Shown: positions 32,918 through 42,002 of the stretch, piece by piece
How the letters are laid out: each line of letters begins with the position of its first letter
Numbering within the stretch: the first letter of the stretch is position 1
NCBI RefSeq assembly: GCF_000165485.1
Contig: NC_014623.1
Coordinates: forward strand, 4,235,501 to 4,299,500
Origin: Stigmatella aurantiaca DW4/3-1
GTDB taxonomy: Bacteria > Myxococcota > Myxococcia > Myxococcales > Myxococcaceae
Length of the DNA: 64,000 nucleotides
Direction: 5' to 3'
Notes under the pieces: model-generated
What the model was told of the DNA's origin: nothing
The model's database searches: none
What the model saw: the letters and a program-made list of their open reading frames with translations, nothing else
Translations under genes and position numbers: made by a program

Positions 32918-34234
32918 ATGCGCACCATGGACGCCATCGTCATCCGCAATCTCGTCAAGAGCTTCCGAAAGAGCACCGTCCGGCGCGAATACACGACCAT
33001 CAAGTCGGAGCTGGTGCGGTGGTTGATGCGCCGGAAGGAGCGGGGCGAGAAGACCTCCATTGAGGCGCTGCGCGGAATCGATTTGGTCATCCCCCGGGGC
33101 AAGACGGTGGGAATCCTGGGGCGCAATGGCTCCGGCAAGAGCACGCTGCTCAAGCTGATGACGGGCATCTACGCGCCCACCTCGGGGAGCATCGAGATCA
33201 ACGGACGGGTCTCCGCGCTGCTGGATCTCGGGGCGGGGTTCCACCCGGACTTCTCGGGCCGGGAGAACATCCTCATCAACGGCATCATCCTGGGCATGTC
33301 CCGGGCCGAGGTCCGCGCGAGGATGGATGACATCATCGCCTTCAGCGAGCTGGGGGACTTCGTCGACGAGCCGGTGCGCACGTACTCGAGCGGCATGTAC
33401 ATGCGGCTGGCGTTCTCCGTGGCCACCCACGTGGATCCGGACATCCTCATCGTCGACGAGATTCTCGCCGTGGGGGACGAGCACTTCGGCAAGAAGAGCC
33501 TGGCGAAGATGATGGAGTTCAAGAAGGCCGGTAAGACCATCGTCCTCGTGACGCATGACATGGGGACCATCGAGCGGTGGTGTGACACGGCCGCGTGGCT
33601 CGATGCGGGGCGCATTCGCCGCGTCGGCACGCCGGAGGAAGTCGTTCAGGACTATCGCCGCGCCGTGGCCCTGGCCGAGGAGCAATCCAAGGTGATGGTC
33701 CCCGCCGCCATCGCCGCCGATGGCGGCGCCCTGCCCACGCTGGAGGCTTCGAAGGAAGCGGAGTCCTCCGCCGAGCCTGTGCTGAAGATCGCCGCCGTGC
33801 GCCTCACCGGCCGAGAAGGCGCGGAGGCGAAGCAGGTGGACACCGAAGAGGGGCTCTCGTTCCACGTGGACTTCACGGCATTCCGGCTCGTGGAGGACGT
33901 GGACTTCGTCGTCGCGCTCCGGCGGGCGGATGGCTTGCTCGTGTATCAGACGAGCACCGTGGCCGAGGCGCTTCACCTGCCCCTGCCGCTGGCCAAGAAG
34001 GGCTCGTTGGTGTTGCTCATCGAGCGGATGGGGTTGACGGCCGGCGACTACACCTTTGACGTCTCCGCGCGCTCCCGTTCGGGGGAGTGCTATGACGTGC
34101 GTCGCGGCGTCTGCCCGTTCACGGTGCGCTCGGCCATCTCGGATGAGGGCGTCGCGCGGCCGCTGCACCGCTGGCGTGTGGAGAGTGAGGGCGCCGCCAG
34201 GCTCGAGCTTTTGCCGAGGTGGGTTGGCTCGTGA
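32918..34234 (+). CDS. wzt: O-antigen ABC transporter ATP-binding protein with polysaccharide-recognition domain
   Basis: A 438-residue protein. The nucleotide-binding domain (about 5-250) has Walker A GRNGSGKST (68-76), the signature YSSGMYMRLAF and Walker B ILIVDEILAVGD. The C-terminal extension (about 280-430), with VLKIAAVRLTGREG and LSFHVDFTAFRLVEDVDFVVAL, matches the Wzt carbohydrate-binding beta-sandwich that recognises the finished chain end. ATG 32918 is used; a TTG at 32909 is possible. Works with Wzm. Confidence 0.93.
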   Translation: MRTMDAIVIRNLVKSFRKSTVRREYTTIKSELVRWLMRRKERGEKTSIEALRGIDLVIPRGKTVGILGRNGSGKSTLLKLMTGIYAPTSGSIEINGRVSALLDLGAGFHPDFSGRENILINGIILGMSRAEVRARMDDIIAFSELGDFVDEPVRTYSSGMYMRLAFSVATHVDPDILIVDEILAVGDEHFGKKSLAKMMEFKKAGKTIVLVTHDMGTIERWCDTAAWLDAGRIRRVGTPEEVVQDYRRAVALAEEQSKVMVPAAIAADGGALPTLEASKEAESSAEPVLKIAAVRLTGREGAEAKQVDTEEGLSFHVDFTAFRLVEDVDFVVALRRADGLLVYQTSTVAEALHLPLPLAKKGSLVLLIERMGLTAGDYTFDVSARSRSGECYDVRRGVCPFTVRSAISDEGVARPLHRWRVESEGAARLELLPRWVGS

Positions 34235-35076
34235 CGGCGGGAGGGCCTGGAAGGAGCGCCACGCTCTGGGTCGGTGTTGTTCTCTACGAAAATACGCCTC
34301 GCGAGCTGGAGCGGCTGTGCGCGGCATTGCAGCTGAACCGAGAGATGCCGGGCGCCCCCCTGTTCCGGACCGTCTGGTGGGACAACTCCCCGTCCGATGG
34401 GCTGCGCGCGGAGCTGGCGCGGCTTGCCCCGGAGGATGACTACCACTTTCAAGGTGAGAACCTCGGCTTTGGCGCGGCCCACAACCGATTGATGCGGGAA
34501 GCCTTCGCCGCTCCTTCGACGCGCTCCTACGTGTGCCTCAACCCGGATGGGATTCCGCACCCGCGCTGTCTCGCGGAGCTGGAGGCGGAGGCGGCCCGGC
34601 CCGGGAAGACGGGGCTCGTCGAGGCACGCCTGTTTCCGGATGAGCATCCCAAGCCCTATGGGCCGGTGACGCATGAGACGCCCTGGTGCTCGGGGTGCAT
34701 GTTGCTCGTGACCCGGCCGCTGTACCAAGAGGTGGGCGGCTTCGACGAGCGCTTCTTCATGTACTGCGAGGACGTGGACCTCTCCTGGCGTGCCCGTGCC
34801 GCGGGCTTCTCCATCCGCGTGGCCCCCCGGGCGCTCATCCACCACTACACCGTGGACCGGCCGCTGACGCCGGGGCGCGAGCGCAGCGTCCGCCGCAGCG
34901 CAGCGCTGCTGGGGGCCAAGTACGGGGACGCGGCGTTCACCCGGGACCGGGTCGCCGAGTATGTGGCCCTGGGCGGCGAGCCGTTCGCCTGGCCCACCGT
35001 GGCCCGGCCCGAGGCTCCCCTGGCGCGGATTTCCGACTTCCGGCACCTCTACACATTCGCGGAGTCACGATGGTGA
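34231..35076 (+). CDS. Glycosyltransferase family 2 protein
   Basis: A 281-residue GT-A glycosyltransferase of the rhamnosyltransferase-like GT2 group. VGVVLYENTPRELERL opens the fold, WWDNSP and GENLGFGAAHNRLM bind the nucleotide sugar, LNPDG replaces the usual NPD/DxD position, and CSGCMLLVTRPLYQEVGGFDERFFMYCEDVDLSWRAR is the acceptor-side motif shared by WbbL-type enzymes. The GTG start overlaps the wzt stop (GTGA). Probably adds one sugar of the O-antigen repeat. Confidence 0.9.
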   Translation: MTAGGPGRSATLWVGVVLYENTPRELERLCAALQLNREMPGAPLFRTVWWDNSPSDGLRAELARLAPEDDYHFQGENLGFGAAHNRLMREAFAAPSTRSYVCLNPDGIPHPRCLAELEAEAARPGKTGLVEARLFPDEHPKPYGPVTHETPWCSGCMLLVTRPLYQEVGGFDERFFMYCEDVDLSWRARAAGFSIRVAPRALIHHYTVDRPLTPGRERSVRRSAALLGAKYGDAAFTRDRVAEYVALGGEPFAWPTVARPEAPLARISDFRHLYTFAESRW

Positions 35077-36515
35077 ACACTCTTGGCAAGGCCCTGGAAG
35101 ACATGAAGGTGGTTGAGCCTCTGCGTGCCTTCGTGCTGGGGCGCGTGGTGCAGGGGAGCCGTGTCGCCCTGTTTGGGGGAGAAGGAGGATTGGCCCAGGC
35201 GCTGACCTCTGCGGGGTGCTCGGTCTGGGCCGGGGGCGCGTCCGAGCTGGAGGCGTTGCAGCGCTTTGCTCCGACGCATGTCGTCTTGACGGGAAACTCC
35301 CAGCAAGAGGGGCTTGAGTATCTGGCGAGCGCCATCCTGGCGGTGTTCCCGGCGGTGGAAGTGCTCCTGGGCTTCGCCAATGCCGGGGCCGCCAGTGCAC
35401 TGCTCGCCACCTTGCTGGAAGGGGTTCCTGGACGCACGGGGCCCTCCGAGGTGGGGTTCCGGCGCAGCCTCTCCACCTGCGGCCTGCGCGTGGTGCATCG
35501 GGAGGCGCACTCCTTGGATGCTCGAACGGGGACGCTCGCCCCGGCAACCGAGAAGGCCCTCCGCCAGCTCTTGAGTGAGCTCGAACCTGGGGCGGGTGAT
35601 GACGTGGTCCTGTATGCCCTGCGCCGCGCTCCCGTGGCCGCTGTGGCACCGGCCCGGACGCCTGACCTGCTGAGCGTGGTGCTCTGGTGTGGTCCCGGCC
35701 AGCGTCACCAACTCGACGAGGCCGTGCTTTCCCTCACGTGCCAGCGCTACCGGCCGTTCGAGATTCTCCTGGTGGAGCCCGAGGAGGCGGGGGCTGACGC
35801 GGAGGAAGCGGTGCGGACGCTGGAGCGGTACCGGCGCATCGAGGATTTCCCGTTCCAGCACGTGCGAGGCCCTCCAGGAGAGTTGATGGACAAGGCGGTC
35901 CATCAAGCCCGGGGGCAATACCTGGCCTTCTTCGAGGCCTCTGGGCTCGTTTATCCCGGGCATTTCGAGAACCTTGTGCAGGCGCTGCGGGGGAGCGAGG
36001 CCGCATGGGCAGTGTCGCGGGCTTTCCTGCGGGTGTCCCGCACCGTTCCCGCTCACGAGGACTACGTCGAGACGAAGATTCCGTTTCCCCTGGGAGACCA
36101 TCTGGAGCTGGCCCAGCTGCGTCAGCACCCGTGGTTGCTCAACGCGCTGCTGATCGACCGGAGCCGGATCGCGAACGTCTCCCTGCACGTCCCAGATCCC
36201 ACGCAGGGGCAGGCCGCGACGTTGCCTTGGCGGCTCATGGCGTTGTTCGAGCCCGTGTTCCTCAATGGTCTCGCCACGTGCGAGCAGCGCGTGCCCGAAG
36301 GGACGCCGTTGGCCCTGGAAGAGAGCGTGGGGCCGCTGGGGATCCTGCGGTCCATTGACGCCCTGGAGCAGATGGTGTCGCGAGCCCGGACCGCGGGCCA
36401 AAGCGCCAAGGATCTGCGGCATCGCGCGCTCGATGAACTCGATGCACGGCTGCGCAAGGGAGCCCCCTGGCTTCATGGAATGCTGCGGCGCACGGCCTCC
36501 AGGTTGCTGAAGTGA
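35070..36515 (+). CDS. GT2-like protein with altered active site
   Basis: A 481-residue protein overlapping its neighbours by 7 and 4 bases. Residues about 1-180 look like a Rossmann-type fold (SRVALFGGEGGLAQALTSAG). Residues about 195-400 resemble a GT2 domain (LLSVVLWCGPGQRHQLDEAV, SLTCQRYRPFEILLVEP, MDKAVHQARGQYLAFFEASG), but the metal-binding DxD found at that point in active enzymes (AFLDADD) reads FFEAS. It may be an inactive partner of the neighbouring glycosyltransferases. The ATG at 35070 starts before the previous stop; a GTG follows at 35073. Confidence 0.72.
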   Translation: MVNTLGKALEDMKVVEPLRAFVLGRVVQGSRVALFGGEGGLAQALTSAGCSVWAGGASELEALQRFAPTHVVLTGNSQQEGLEYLASAILAVFPAVEVLLGFANAGAASALLATLLEGVPGRTGPSEVGFRRSLSTCGLRVVHREAHSLDARTGTLAPATEKALRQLLSELEPGAGDDVVLYALRRAPVAAVAPARTPDLLSVVLWCGPGQRHQLDEAVLSLTCQRYRPFEILLVEPEEAGADAEEAVRTLERYRRIEDFPFQHVRGPPGELMDKAVHQARGQYLAFFEASGLVYPGHFENLVQALRGSEAAWAVSRAFLRVSRTVPAHEDYVETKIPFPLGDHLELAQLRQHPWLLNALLIDRSRIANVSLHVPDPTQGQAATLPWRLMALFEPVFLNGLATCEQRVPEGTPLALEESVGPLGILRSIDALEQMVSRARTAGQSAKDLRHRALDELDARLRKGAPWLHGMLRRTASRLLK

Positions 36516-38776
36516 GTTCCCGCCAGGGGGCGGAGGCGGGGCCCGCTGGGTATGAAGCATTGCGGAAGCTCGCGGACTCCCGGGGGTTGGACATTCCTTC
36601 CTCTCACCGGGGGGCCGTGGGGCAGGGGGTGACATGGGCCAAGCGGCGGTTGCTTCACCCCATCGAGCCTCTTCAGCACGCGTTGCTGGAGCGGCAGTCC
36701 CGGTTCAACGCCGCGCTCGTGAGCTGGCTGGCCCAACTTCCGCGAAACCCCGTGAAGGAGTCCCGCGAAGCGCTCTTCCCCCTCGTGGCCCCGGTCTTCA
36801 AGGGGGATGAGGCTTTAGGTTGGCGCCTCTCCGCGCTGTCCTGGCAGGGGGAAGCGCTTCTCGCGCGGCAGCAGGCTTGGAACCGGGCGGCCGTGGAGGC
36901 CCTGGTGGCGGCCGCCGAAGTCTGGCCTCGCTGGACGGACCCGGTCATTGCTCAGTGCACGGCGCTGGCCTCGGGCGCTGACGTCGTTGAAGCGGCCTGG
37001 GGCCGCCAGAAGGGCCGGATGGCCTCTGTGTTTTGGCGCGAGGCCTGGCGCAGGCAGATCGCCTTTCACCATGCCTTTGCCGAAGCGCTGAAACGGGCTC
37101 TGGGCGCCGCGAAACCGAAGATGCTCTTGCCCACGCCAGCGGAGTACGAGGCGTGGTGGACGGTTCATGAGCGCGCGTCCCGGGCTCCGGCGGAGACGGT
37201 GAAATCGACTCAGGGGCCGCGGTTTAGCCTCGCCGTGCCCGCCTACGAGACACCCGAACCCTACCTTCGGGCCTGCATCGAGTCCGTTCTCGCTCAGACC
37301 TATCCGGATTGGCAGCTCTGTATCGTCGACGATGGCTCGCGTGGCTCCGGAGTGGAGCACGTGGTCCGCGCTTATGCGCGGAGGGAGCCGCGCATCGTGT
37401 TCGAGCGGTTGGCTCGCAACGTGGGGATCGCCCGGGCCACCAATGCGGCCCTCGCACACGCGACAGGGGACTTCGTTGCCTTCCTGGATCACGACGATGT
37501 GCTCGCGCCGAGGGCGCTGGAGGTGGTTGCCCAGCACATGGCCGATGCTCCGGAGGGAGAGGTCTTTTATTCGGACGAGGACAAGATCGACGCGCACGGT
37601 GTGCGCCATGCTCCGTCCTTCAAGCCCGCGCTGTCTCCAGACCTGCTGCGCTCGGTCAATTACATCTGTCACTTCCTTGTGGTCCGGACGCGGCTCCTCC
37701 AAGAGGTGGGAGGCATCCGCCCCGGGTTCGAGGGCGCACAGGACCACGAGCTTCTCTTGAGGCTGGTGGAGCGCACGCAGCGCTTCCACCACATCCCCGA
37801 GGTGCTCTACCACTGGCGGGTGCATGCGGGCTCCACGTCGTCGGATGCGAGCGCGAAGCCCGCGGCGAGTGAGGCAGGACGGCGTGCCGTGGAGGAGCAC
37901 CTCCAGCGTCAGGCGGAAGCCGGCACCGTTGAGACCACGGAACCCGGGGTGTACCGCGTCCGCTACCCACTGGTGGAGGCTTCCCGCGTCTCCCTGCTGC
38001 TGCATGGCGGTCAGGAGGGCACGGAGGCCCGCGATACGCGGGAGCTGCTGGGGCGCATGGGTTACCCGGCCTTGGAGGTGAGGGCCGCCTGCACGGCCCC
38101 TGCGGCCGAGGCATTCAGCCTCCTGACCGCAGAAGACCCTCGGGTCCGAGGTGTCCTCATCCCGAGGGCAGGGGGGCACGCGGCGATGCTCAATGCCCTG
38201 GTGCGTGAGTCCTCGGGAGAGCTGCTGCTGTTCTTGGAACGGGGGTGCATCCCGGCGGAGCCAGGGGCCTTGGAAGAACTCGTGTCTCAGGTGCTCCGCC
38301 CGGGCTATGGCGCCATCGGTGGGACGCTGGTCCGCGAAGACGGGCTGCTCGACAGTGCGGGCTGGGTGCTCGGGGTGGGCAGCGGCGTCAGCCCCCTGTT
38401 CGCTGGGCTGCCGGATCCGGCTCTCACGGTGCTGGGAGGCTCTCGCTGGGTGCGAAACCTTTCGGCCGTTCCCAGCACCTGCTTGATGATCCGGCGCAGC
38501 CTCTTCGAGCAGGTGGGGGGCTTCGATGAGGAAGACTCGGAAGCAGGCTGTGCCGTGGCGCTTTGCGCGCGGGTGCGCCAGCGGGGGCTGCGAATCCTCG
38601 GGACTCCCCATGCCCGGTGGGTGCGGCGCGCCCGGAGCTTGTTACCCCCGCTTTCTCCCAAGGAGTGGGAGCGGCTGCGGCAGCAAGCCCTTCCCGGAAC
38701 AGCGGGTGCAGACCCTTTCTACCATCCAGGACTCTCCAAGGAGCAGGCGGATGGGCGTCTTCTCGGGAACGGATGA
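36512..38776 (+). CDS. Large GT2 glycosyltransferase with N-terminal helical module
   Basis: A 754-residue protein. The N-terminal helical segment (about 28-75) contains SHRGAVGQGVTWAKRRLLHP and RQSRFNAALVSWLAQL, a module also found in the gene at 38778. The GT2 domain (about 230-440) is complete: SLAVPAYETPEPYLRACIES, VDDGSRG, NVGIARATNAALAHATGDFV, LDHDDVLAP (the metal motif), SDEDKID and HWRVHAGSTS. The last third is a second, degenerate GT2-like region (GGTLVREDGLLDSAGWVLG, LMIRRSLFEQVGGFDEE). GTG start overlaps the preceding stop by 4 bases. Confidence 0.87.
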   Translation: MSSRQGAEAGPAGYEALRKLADSRGLDIPSSHRGAVGQGVTWAKRRLLHPIEPLQHALLERQSRFNAALVSWLAQLPRNPVKESREALFPLVAPVFKGDEALGWRLSALSWQGEALLARQQAWNRAAVEALVAAAEVWPRWTDPVIAQCTALASGADVVEAAWGRQKGRMASVFWREAWRRQIAFHHAFAEALKRALGAAKPKMLLPTPAEYEAWWTVHERASRAPAETVKSTQGPRFSLAVPAYETPEPYLRACIESVLAQTYPDWQLCIVDDGSRGSGVEHVVRAYARREPRIVFERLARNVGIARATNAALAHATGDFVAFLDHDDVLAPRALEVVAQHMADAPEGEVFYSDEDKIDAHGVRHAPSFKPALSPDLLRSVNYICHFLVVRTRLLQEVGGIRPGFEGAQDHELLLRLVERTQRFHHIPEVLYHWRVHAGSTSSDASAKPAASEAGRRAVEEHLQRQAEAGTVETTEPGVYRVRYPLVEASRVSLLLHGGQEGTEARDTRELLGRMGYPALEVRAACTAPAAEAFSLLTAEDPRVRGVLIPRAGGHAAMLNALVRESSGELLLFLERGCIPAEPGALEELVSQVLRPGYGAIGGTLVREDGLLDSAGWVLGVGSGVSPLFAGLPDPALTVLGGSRWVRNLSAVPSTCLMIRRSLFEQVGGFDEEDSEAGCAVALCARVRQRGLRILGTPHARWVRRARSLLPPLSPKEWERLRQQALPGTAGADPFYHPGLSKEQADGRLLGNG

Positions 38777-38794
38777 CTCAGCGCTCGCGCTGAG
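38777..38794. terminator. Hairpin between convergent genes
   Basis: Perfect stem CTCAGCG (38777-38783), loop CTCG, stem CGCTGAG (38788-38794). It spans the 1-base gap between two convergent genes and includes the stop codon of the minus-strand one. No T-tract follows in either direction, so its termination strength is uncertain. Confidence 0.45.
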
Positions 38795-39227
38795 GGGGCT
38801 GCGCTTGTTCAAGTTGCGCCAGACGTTCGCTGACGTCCTTCCTCCACGCGGCCTGGATGCGCGCGTTCTCACGCTGCTCGTCGTAGATGAGGGCGAGTGA
38901 ATCGAGAAGGGCCTCGTTGAACTCGACCTGACGGCGCATCACCTCGTTGATGAAGGGCTGGAAGATTCGCCGGAAGGAGCGTTTGGCGAAGACCAACACG
39001 GGGCCCACGACTGGGCGGTGGGACGTGGCGGGCTCGGCGTAGCGGGTGTCCTGCTTCTCGCGAGGCGCCTGGAGCACCTGTGGCCAGGCGGTGTCCAAAG
39101 GAGGCCTCTGCGAGGCTTCGAGTTGGTGGCGCAAGCGCTCTTGCGCGCTGGCCGGTGGAGCCGGGAGCCGTGCCGCTTCGTCCGCCAACTCCTGGGCCAG
39201 GGCGGGGTCCATCAGCAAATCATTCAT
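38778..39227 (-). CDS. Small helical protein carrying the SHR-AKR-RQ-FN module
   Basis: A 149-residue, probably coiled, cytoplasmic protein. Residues about 70-118, SHRPVVGPVLVFAKRSFRRI then RQVEFNEALLDSLALIYDEQ, align closely with the N-terminal module of the glycosyltransferase at 36512. The rest is polar and helical. It overlaps the start of its own strand neighbour's stop by 8 bases, so it is cotranscribed with the GT4 gene. A docking or oligomerisation role in the polysaccharide machine is possible; nothing is established. Confidence 0.68.
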   Translation of the reverse strand: MNDLLMDPALAQELADEAARLPAPPASAQERLRHQLEASQRPPLDTAWPQVLQAPREKQDTRYAEPATSHRPVVGPVLVFAKRSFRRIFQPFINEVMRRQVEFNEALLDSLALIYDEQRENARIQAAWRKDVSERLAQLEQAQPPQRER

Positions 39228-40839
39228 GATCAGGGTTTCTCCGGAAGGCGGCCAGCGCCTCGAGCAGGGGGACCACGGTGATTTCGGGGGCGGTGGGGTT
39301 CAGCGTCAGCAGCCGGGGCCCCAGCTGGGAGATGGGGCCTGGTGCGTCAGACGGCTCCCGGACGCCCCAGGCGCGGGAGACGACAGAGGGCAGGGCGGCT
39401 TGGGCCACCTGCGTGTCTGCCCCCAGAAAGACCACGGGGGCCCGGGAGCGCCGAAGGGCCATCTCCAAGGAGGAAGAGCCCGGCAAAGGTCCTGACGCAT
39501 GGGGGGGCAGGGGTTGGTCGGGCATGAACCGCCACATGCTCCCGTCGCCCTTGAGCTCGGAGGGACCGGAAGCCGGAGCGGGGTGCAGCGTGAGCAGGCG
39601 TGAGCCTGGAAGGCTCGATGCGAGGCGCAGGGCCAGGCGGGACAAAGGGGCTTCGGGCCACCGGGAGAGGGTGGGACAGACGAGTTCCACGGAGGCCGCG
39701 GGCAGATCAGGAGGGGGCGGGGGCTGTCCCTCCAAAAAGGGCCGGAGCCCTTCGCGGACCTGGGCGGCGACCTGCTCCTGGCCGAGGGCCCGAAGCCGCT
39801 CCTGTTGCCCCGCGATGAGCCGCTGGCGCAGATCCTTCCGGCGCTCGAGCACCGCGAGCACTTGGGCAATGGCCTCGGGCTCATGGGAGAGCGTGGTGAT
39901 GCCCGCGCCGCCCAGGGTCTCGGGGACGGCCGCGGCGCCATAGGCAACGACCGGGACGTTCCGGTGCATGGCCTCGAGCAGGGGCACCCCGAACCCCTCG
40001 TGTCTGCTCATGGACAGGTACACCGTGGCCGTCGCGTAGCACGCCGAGAGCTGGGCGGCGCTGATACGGCCGAGGAAGCGCACGCGCTCGGAGGCGAGCG
40101 TCTCTTTCACCCCCAGGAGGTGGGCGCCATAGGGGGTTTCGCGGTTGAGGTAGCCGGCGATGATCAATCGGCTGTGCGGCTGATACAGCCGCTGATAGGC
40201 GGCAAAGACGCGCATCACATCATCGATGCGCTTGCTGGGAACGGCGCGGCCCACGAAGAGGATGTTGACGCAGCCGTCTTCTTGCAGCCCGGCCTTCAGC
40301 GTCTCGTCCGGGGCCACGTCGAAAGCCCGCCAGTCCACCGCGAACGGGAGCACGGACACGGCGGGGTACTCGGCGGCCTGGAGCTCCTCGGCGCTGAAGT
40401 GAGAGTACGCATAGGCCCGCTCCATCAAGGGCTGGAGCGCCAGCAGCTCTTCCCGTGCCGCCGAGCAGGCAAGCGCCAGCTTGCGATCAAATCCCTCGAA
40501 GAGCCGCGAGGGGGTGATGTTGTGGTACACGAGCGCTTTGCGGCCAGGCGTCCGCCGCAGCAGGGGCACCAGCCGGGACTGGAAGCTGTGGTGCACCAGC
40601 AGCAAATCCCCGGGGCCCATCGCGCGGGGCAGCAGCGTGGCCGGCCGGGTTTGCTCCCGGCAGGCGTCGTCCCACTGGTCCGCGAAGATGTCCGAGGGGT
40701 GGCCCCAGGCCTGGAGCAGGGCTTGGAGGTACCGCACTTGATTGCCCACCGCATCGCCCCAGGCAAGCCGGGGAACGAGCTGGTGGACCGCGGGGGTTCG
40801 CGCTCCCCGGCTTGGACGCTTCCTCATGAGCCTGAACAC
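39220..40839 (-). CDS. Glycosyltransferase family 4 (GT-B fold)
   Basis: A 539-residue protein. The GT-B part (about 15-370) has HQLVPRLAWGDAVGNQVRYL, LLVHHSFQSRLV, NILFVGRAVPSKRIDDVMR and the C-terminal E-x7-E nucleotide-sugar block SRHEGFGVPLLEAMHRNVPVVAYG, as in GT4 retaining enzymes. The remaining 170 residues (from GQPPPPPDLPA onwards) look like a second, unrecognised alpha/beta domain. It lies on the strand opposite the wzm-wzt genes and is divergent from rfbB. Confidence 0.87.
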   Translation of the reverse strand: MFRLMRKRPSRGARTPAVHQLVPRLAWGDAVGNQVRYLQALLQAWGHPSDIFADQWDDACREQTRPATLLPRAMGPGDLLLVHHSFQSRLVPLLRRTPGRKALVYHNITPSRLFEGFDRKLALACSAAREELLALQPLMERAYAYSHFSAEELQAAEYPAVSVLPFAVDWRAFDVAPDETLKAGLQEDGCVNILFVGRAVPSKRIDDVMRVFAAYQRLYQPHSRLIIAGYLNRETPYGAHLLGVKETLASERVRFLGRISAAQLSACYATATVYLSMSRHEGFGVPLLEAMHRNVPVVAYGAAAVPETLGGAGITTLSHEPEAIAQVLAVLERRKDLRQRLIAGQQERLRALGQEQVAAQVREGLRPFLEGQPPPPPDLPAASVELVCPTLSRWPEAPLSRLALRLASSLPGSRLLTLHPAPASGPSELKGDGSMWRFMPDQPLPPHASGPLPGSSSLEMALRRSRAPVVFLGADTQVAQAALPSVVSRAWGVREPSDAPGPISQLGPRLLTLNPTAPEITVVPLLEALAAFRRNPDHE

Positions 40840-40896
40840 AATGGCTTCCCCTTAGCGTTCGCCCCCTGGGGTGCACAAGCCTTCCTCAGGTGCGCC

Positions 40897-40926
40897 TTGA
40901 CGCAGGGGAGTTCACTCCGATACGCA
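40897..40926 (+). promoter_or_regulatory. Candidate promoter of the rfb operon
   Basis: TTGACG (40897-40902) is followed after 18 bases by TACGCA (40921-40926). The distance to the rfbB ATG at 40959 leaves a leader of about 25 bases. The -35 box is good and the -10 box is weak. Confidence 0.4.
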
Positions 40927-40958
40927 GGGTGACTCCTTTTTTGGAATCCGGCGCGTTC

Positions 40959-41978
40959 ATGAATGTCCTCGTTACAGGTGGTTGCGGATTCATTGGCTCC
41001 AACCTCGTCAAGTACCTCCGGAAGCACCGGCCCGAGTGGAAGGTCGTCAACCTCGACAAGCTCACGTACGCGGGCAATCTCGAGAACCTGTCGGAGCTGG
41101 AGGGAGACCCCAAGCACGTCTTCGTCCGGGGCGACATCGGCAGCCAGGATCTCATCGAGCACCTGCTCGTTCAGCACTCCATCGATGCGGTGATGCACCT
41201 GGCCGCCGAGAGCCACGTGGACCGCTCCATCCTGGGGCCCGAGGTCTTCGTCACCACCAACGTGCTGGGCACCCAGCGCCTGCTGGAGGCCGCGCGTTCG
41301 CGGGGGCTCAAGCGTTTTCTCATGGTGTCCACGGACGAGGTGTATGGCTCGCTGGGCCCCACGGGGGCCTTCACCGAGCAGTCGCCGCTCCAGCCTTCCA
41401 GCCCGTACTCGTCCTCCAAGACGAGCTCGGATCTCATCTCCCTGGCCTACCACCACACCTTCGGTCTGGACGTGGTGGTGACGCGCTGCTCGAACAACTA
41501 CGGCCGTTACCAGTTCCCCGAGAAGCTCATCCCCCTGATGGTGGTCAACGCGCTGCATGACAAGCCGTTGCCCGTCTACGGCGATGGGGGCAACGTGCGC
41601 GACTGGCTCCACGTGGAGGACCACTGCTCCGCGCTCCTGCACGCGCTGGAGAAGGGCAAGGCCGGCGAGGTCTACAACATTGGCGGGGGCGCCGAGCGCA
41701 AGAACATCGACATCGTCAAGGCCGTCCTCGGCCTGCTCGGCAAGCCCGAGTCCCTCATCAAGTTCGTGAAGGACCGCCCGGGCCATGATCGCCGCTATGC
41801 GATTGATCCGTCGAAGATCAAGGCGGAGCTGGGGTGGACGCCCTCGCAGACCTTCGAGCAGGGGCTGGCCGAGACGGTCAAGTGGTACGTGGATCACCCT
41901 TCCTGGTGGGAGCGGGTGATGAGCGGGACCTACCGTCAGTACTTCGAGACCCAGTACCGCGCCCGTCTCAAGGGCTAG
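40959..41978 (+). CDS. rfbB: dTDP-glucose 4,6-dehydratase
   Basis: A 339-residue extended SDR enzyme that converts dTDP-glucose to dTDP-4-keto-6-deoxyglucose. NAD loop TGGCGFIGSN (6-15), HLAAESHVDRS, the catalytic STDEVYGS region, YSSSKTSSD (Tyr and Lys), RCSNNYGRYQFPEKLIPLM and VRDWLHVEDHCSAL are all diagnostic. ATG 40959 directly begins the Rossmann fold. First gene of rfbB-D-A-C for dTDP-L-rhamnose. Confidence 0.96.
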   Translation: MNVLVTGGCGFIGSNLVKYLRKHRPEWKVVNLDKLTYAGNLENLSELEGDPKHVFVRGDIGSQDLIEHLLVQHSIDAVMHLAAESHVDRSILGPEVFVTTNVLGTQRLLEAARSRGLKRFLMVSTDEVYGSLGPTGAFTEQSPLQPSSPYSSSKTSSDLISLAYHHTFGLDVVVTRCSNNYGRYQFPEKLIPLMVVNALHDKPLPVYGDGGNVRDWLHVEDHCSALLHALEKGKAGEVYNIGGGAERKNIDIVKAVLGLLGKPESLIKFVKDRPGHDRRYAIDPSKIKAELGWTPSQTFEQGLAETVKWYVDHPSWWERVMSGTYRQYFETQYRARLKG

Positions 41979-42002
41979 CCTCAGTTGCCGGAGCGAGCCG
42001 CC

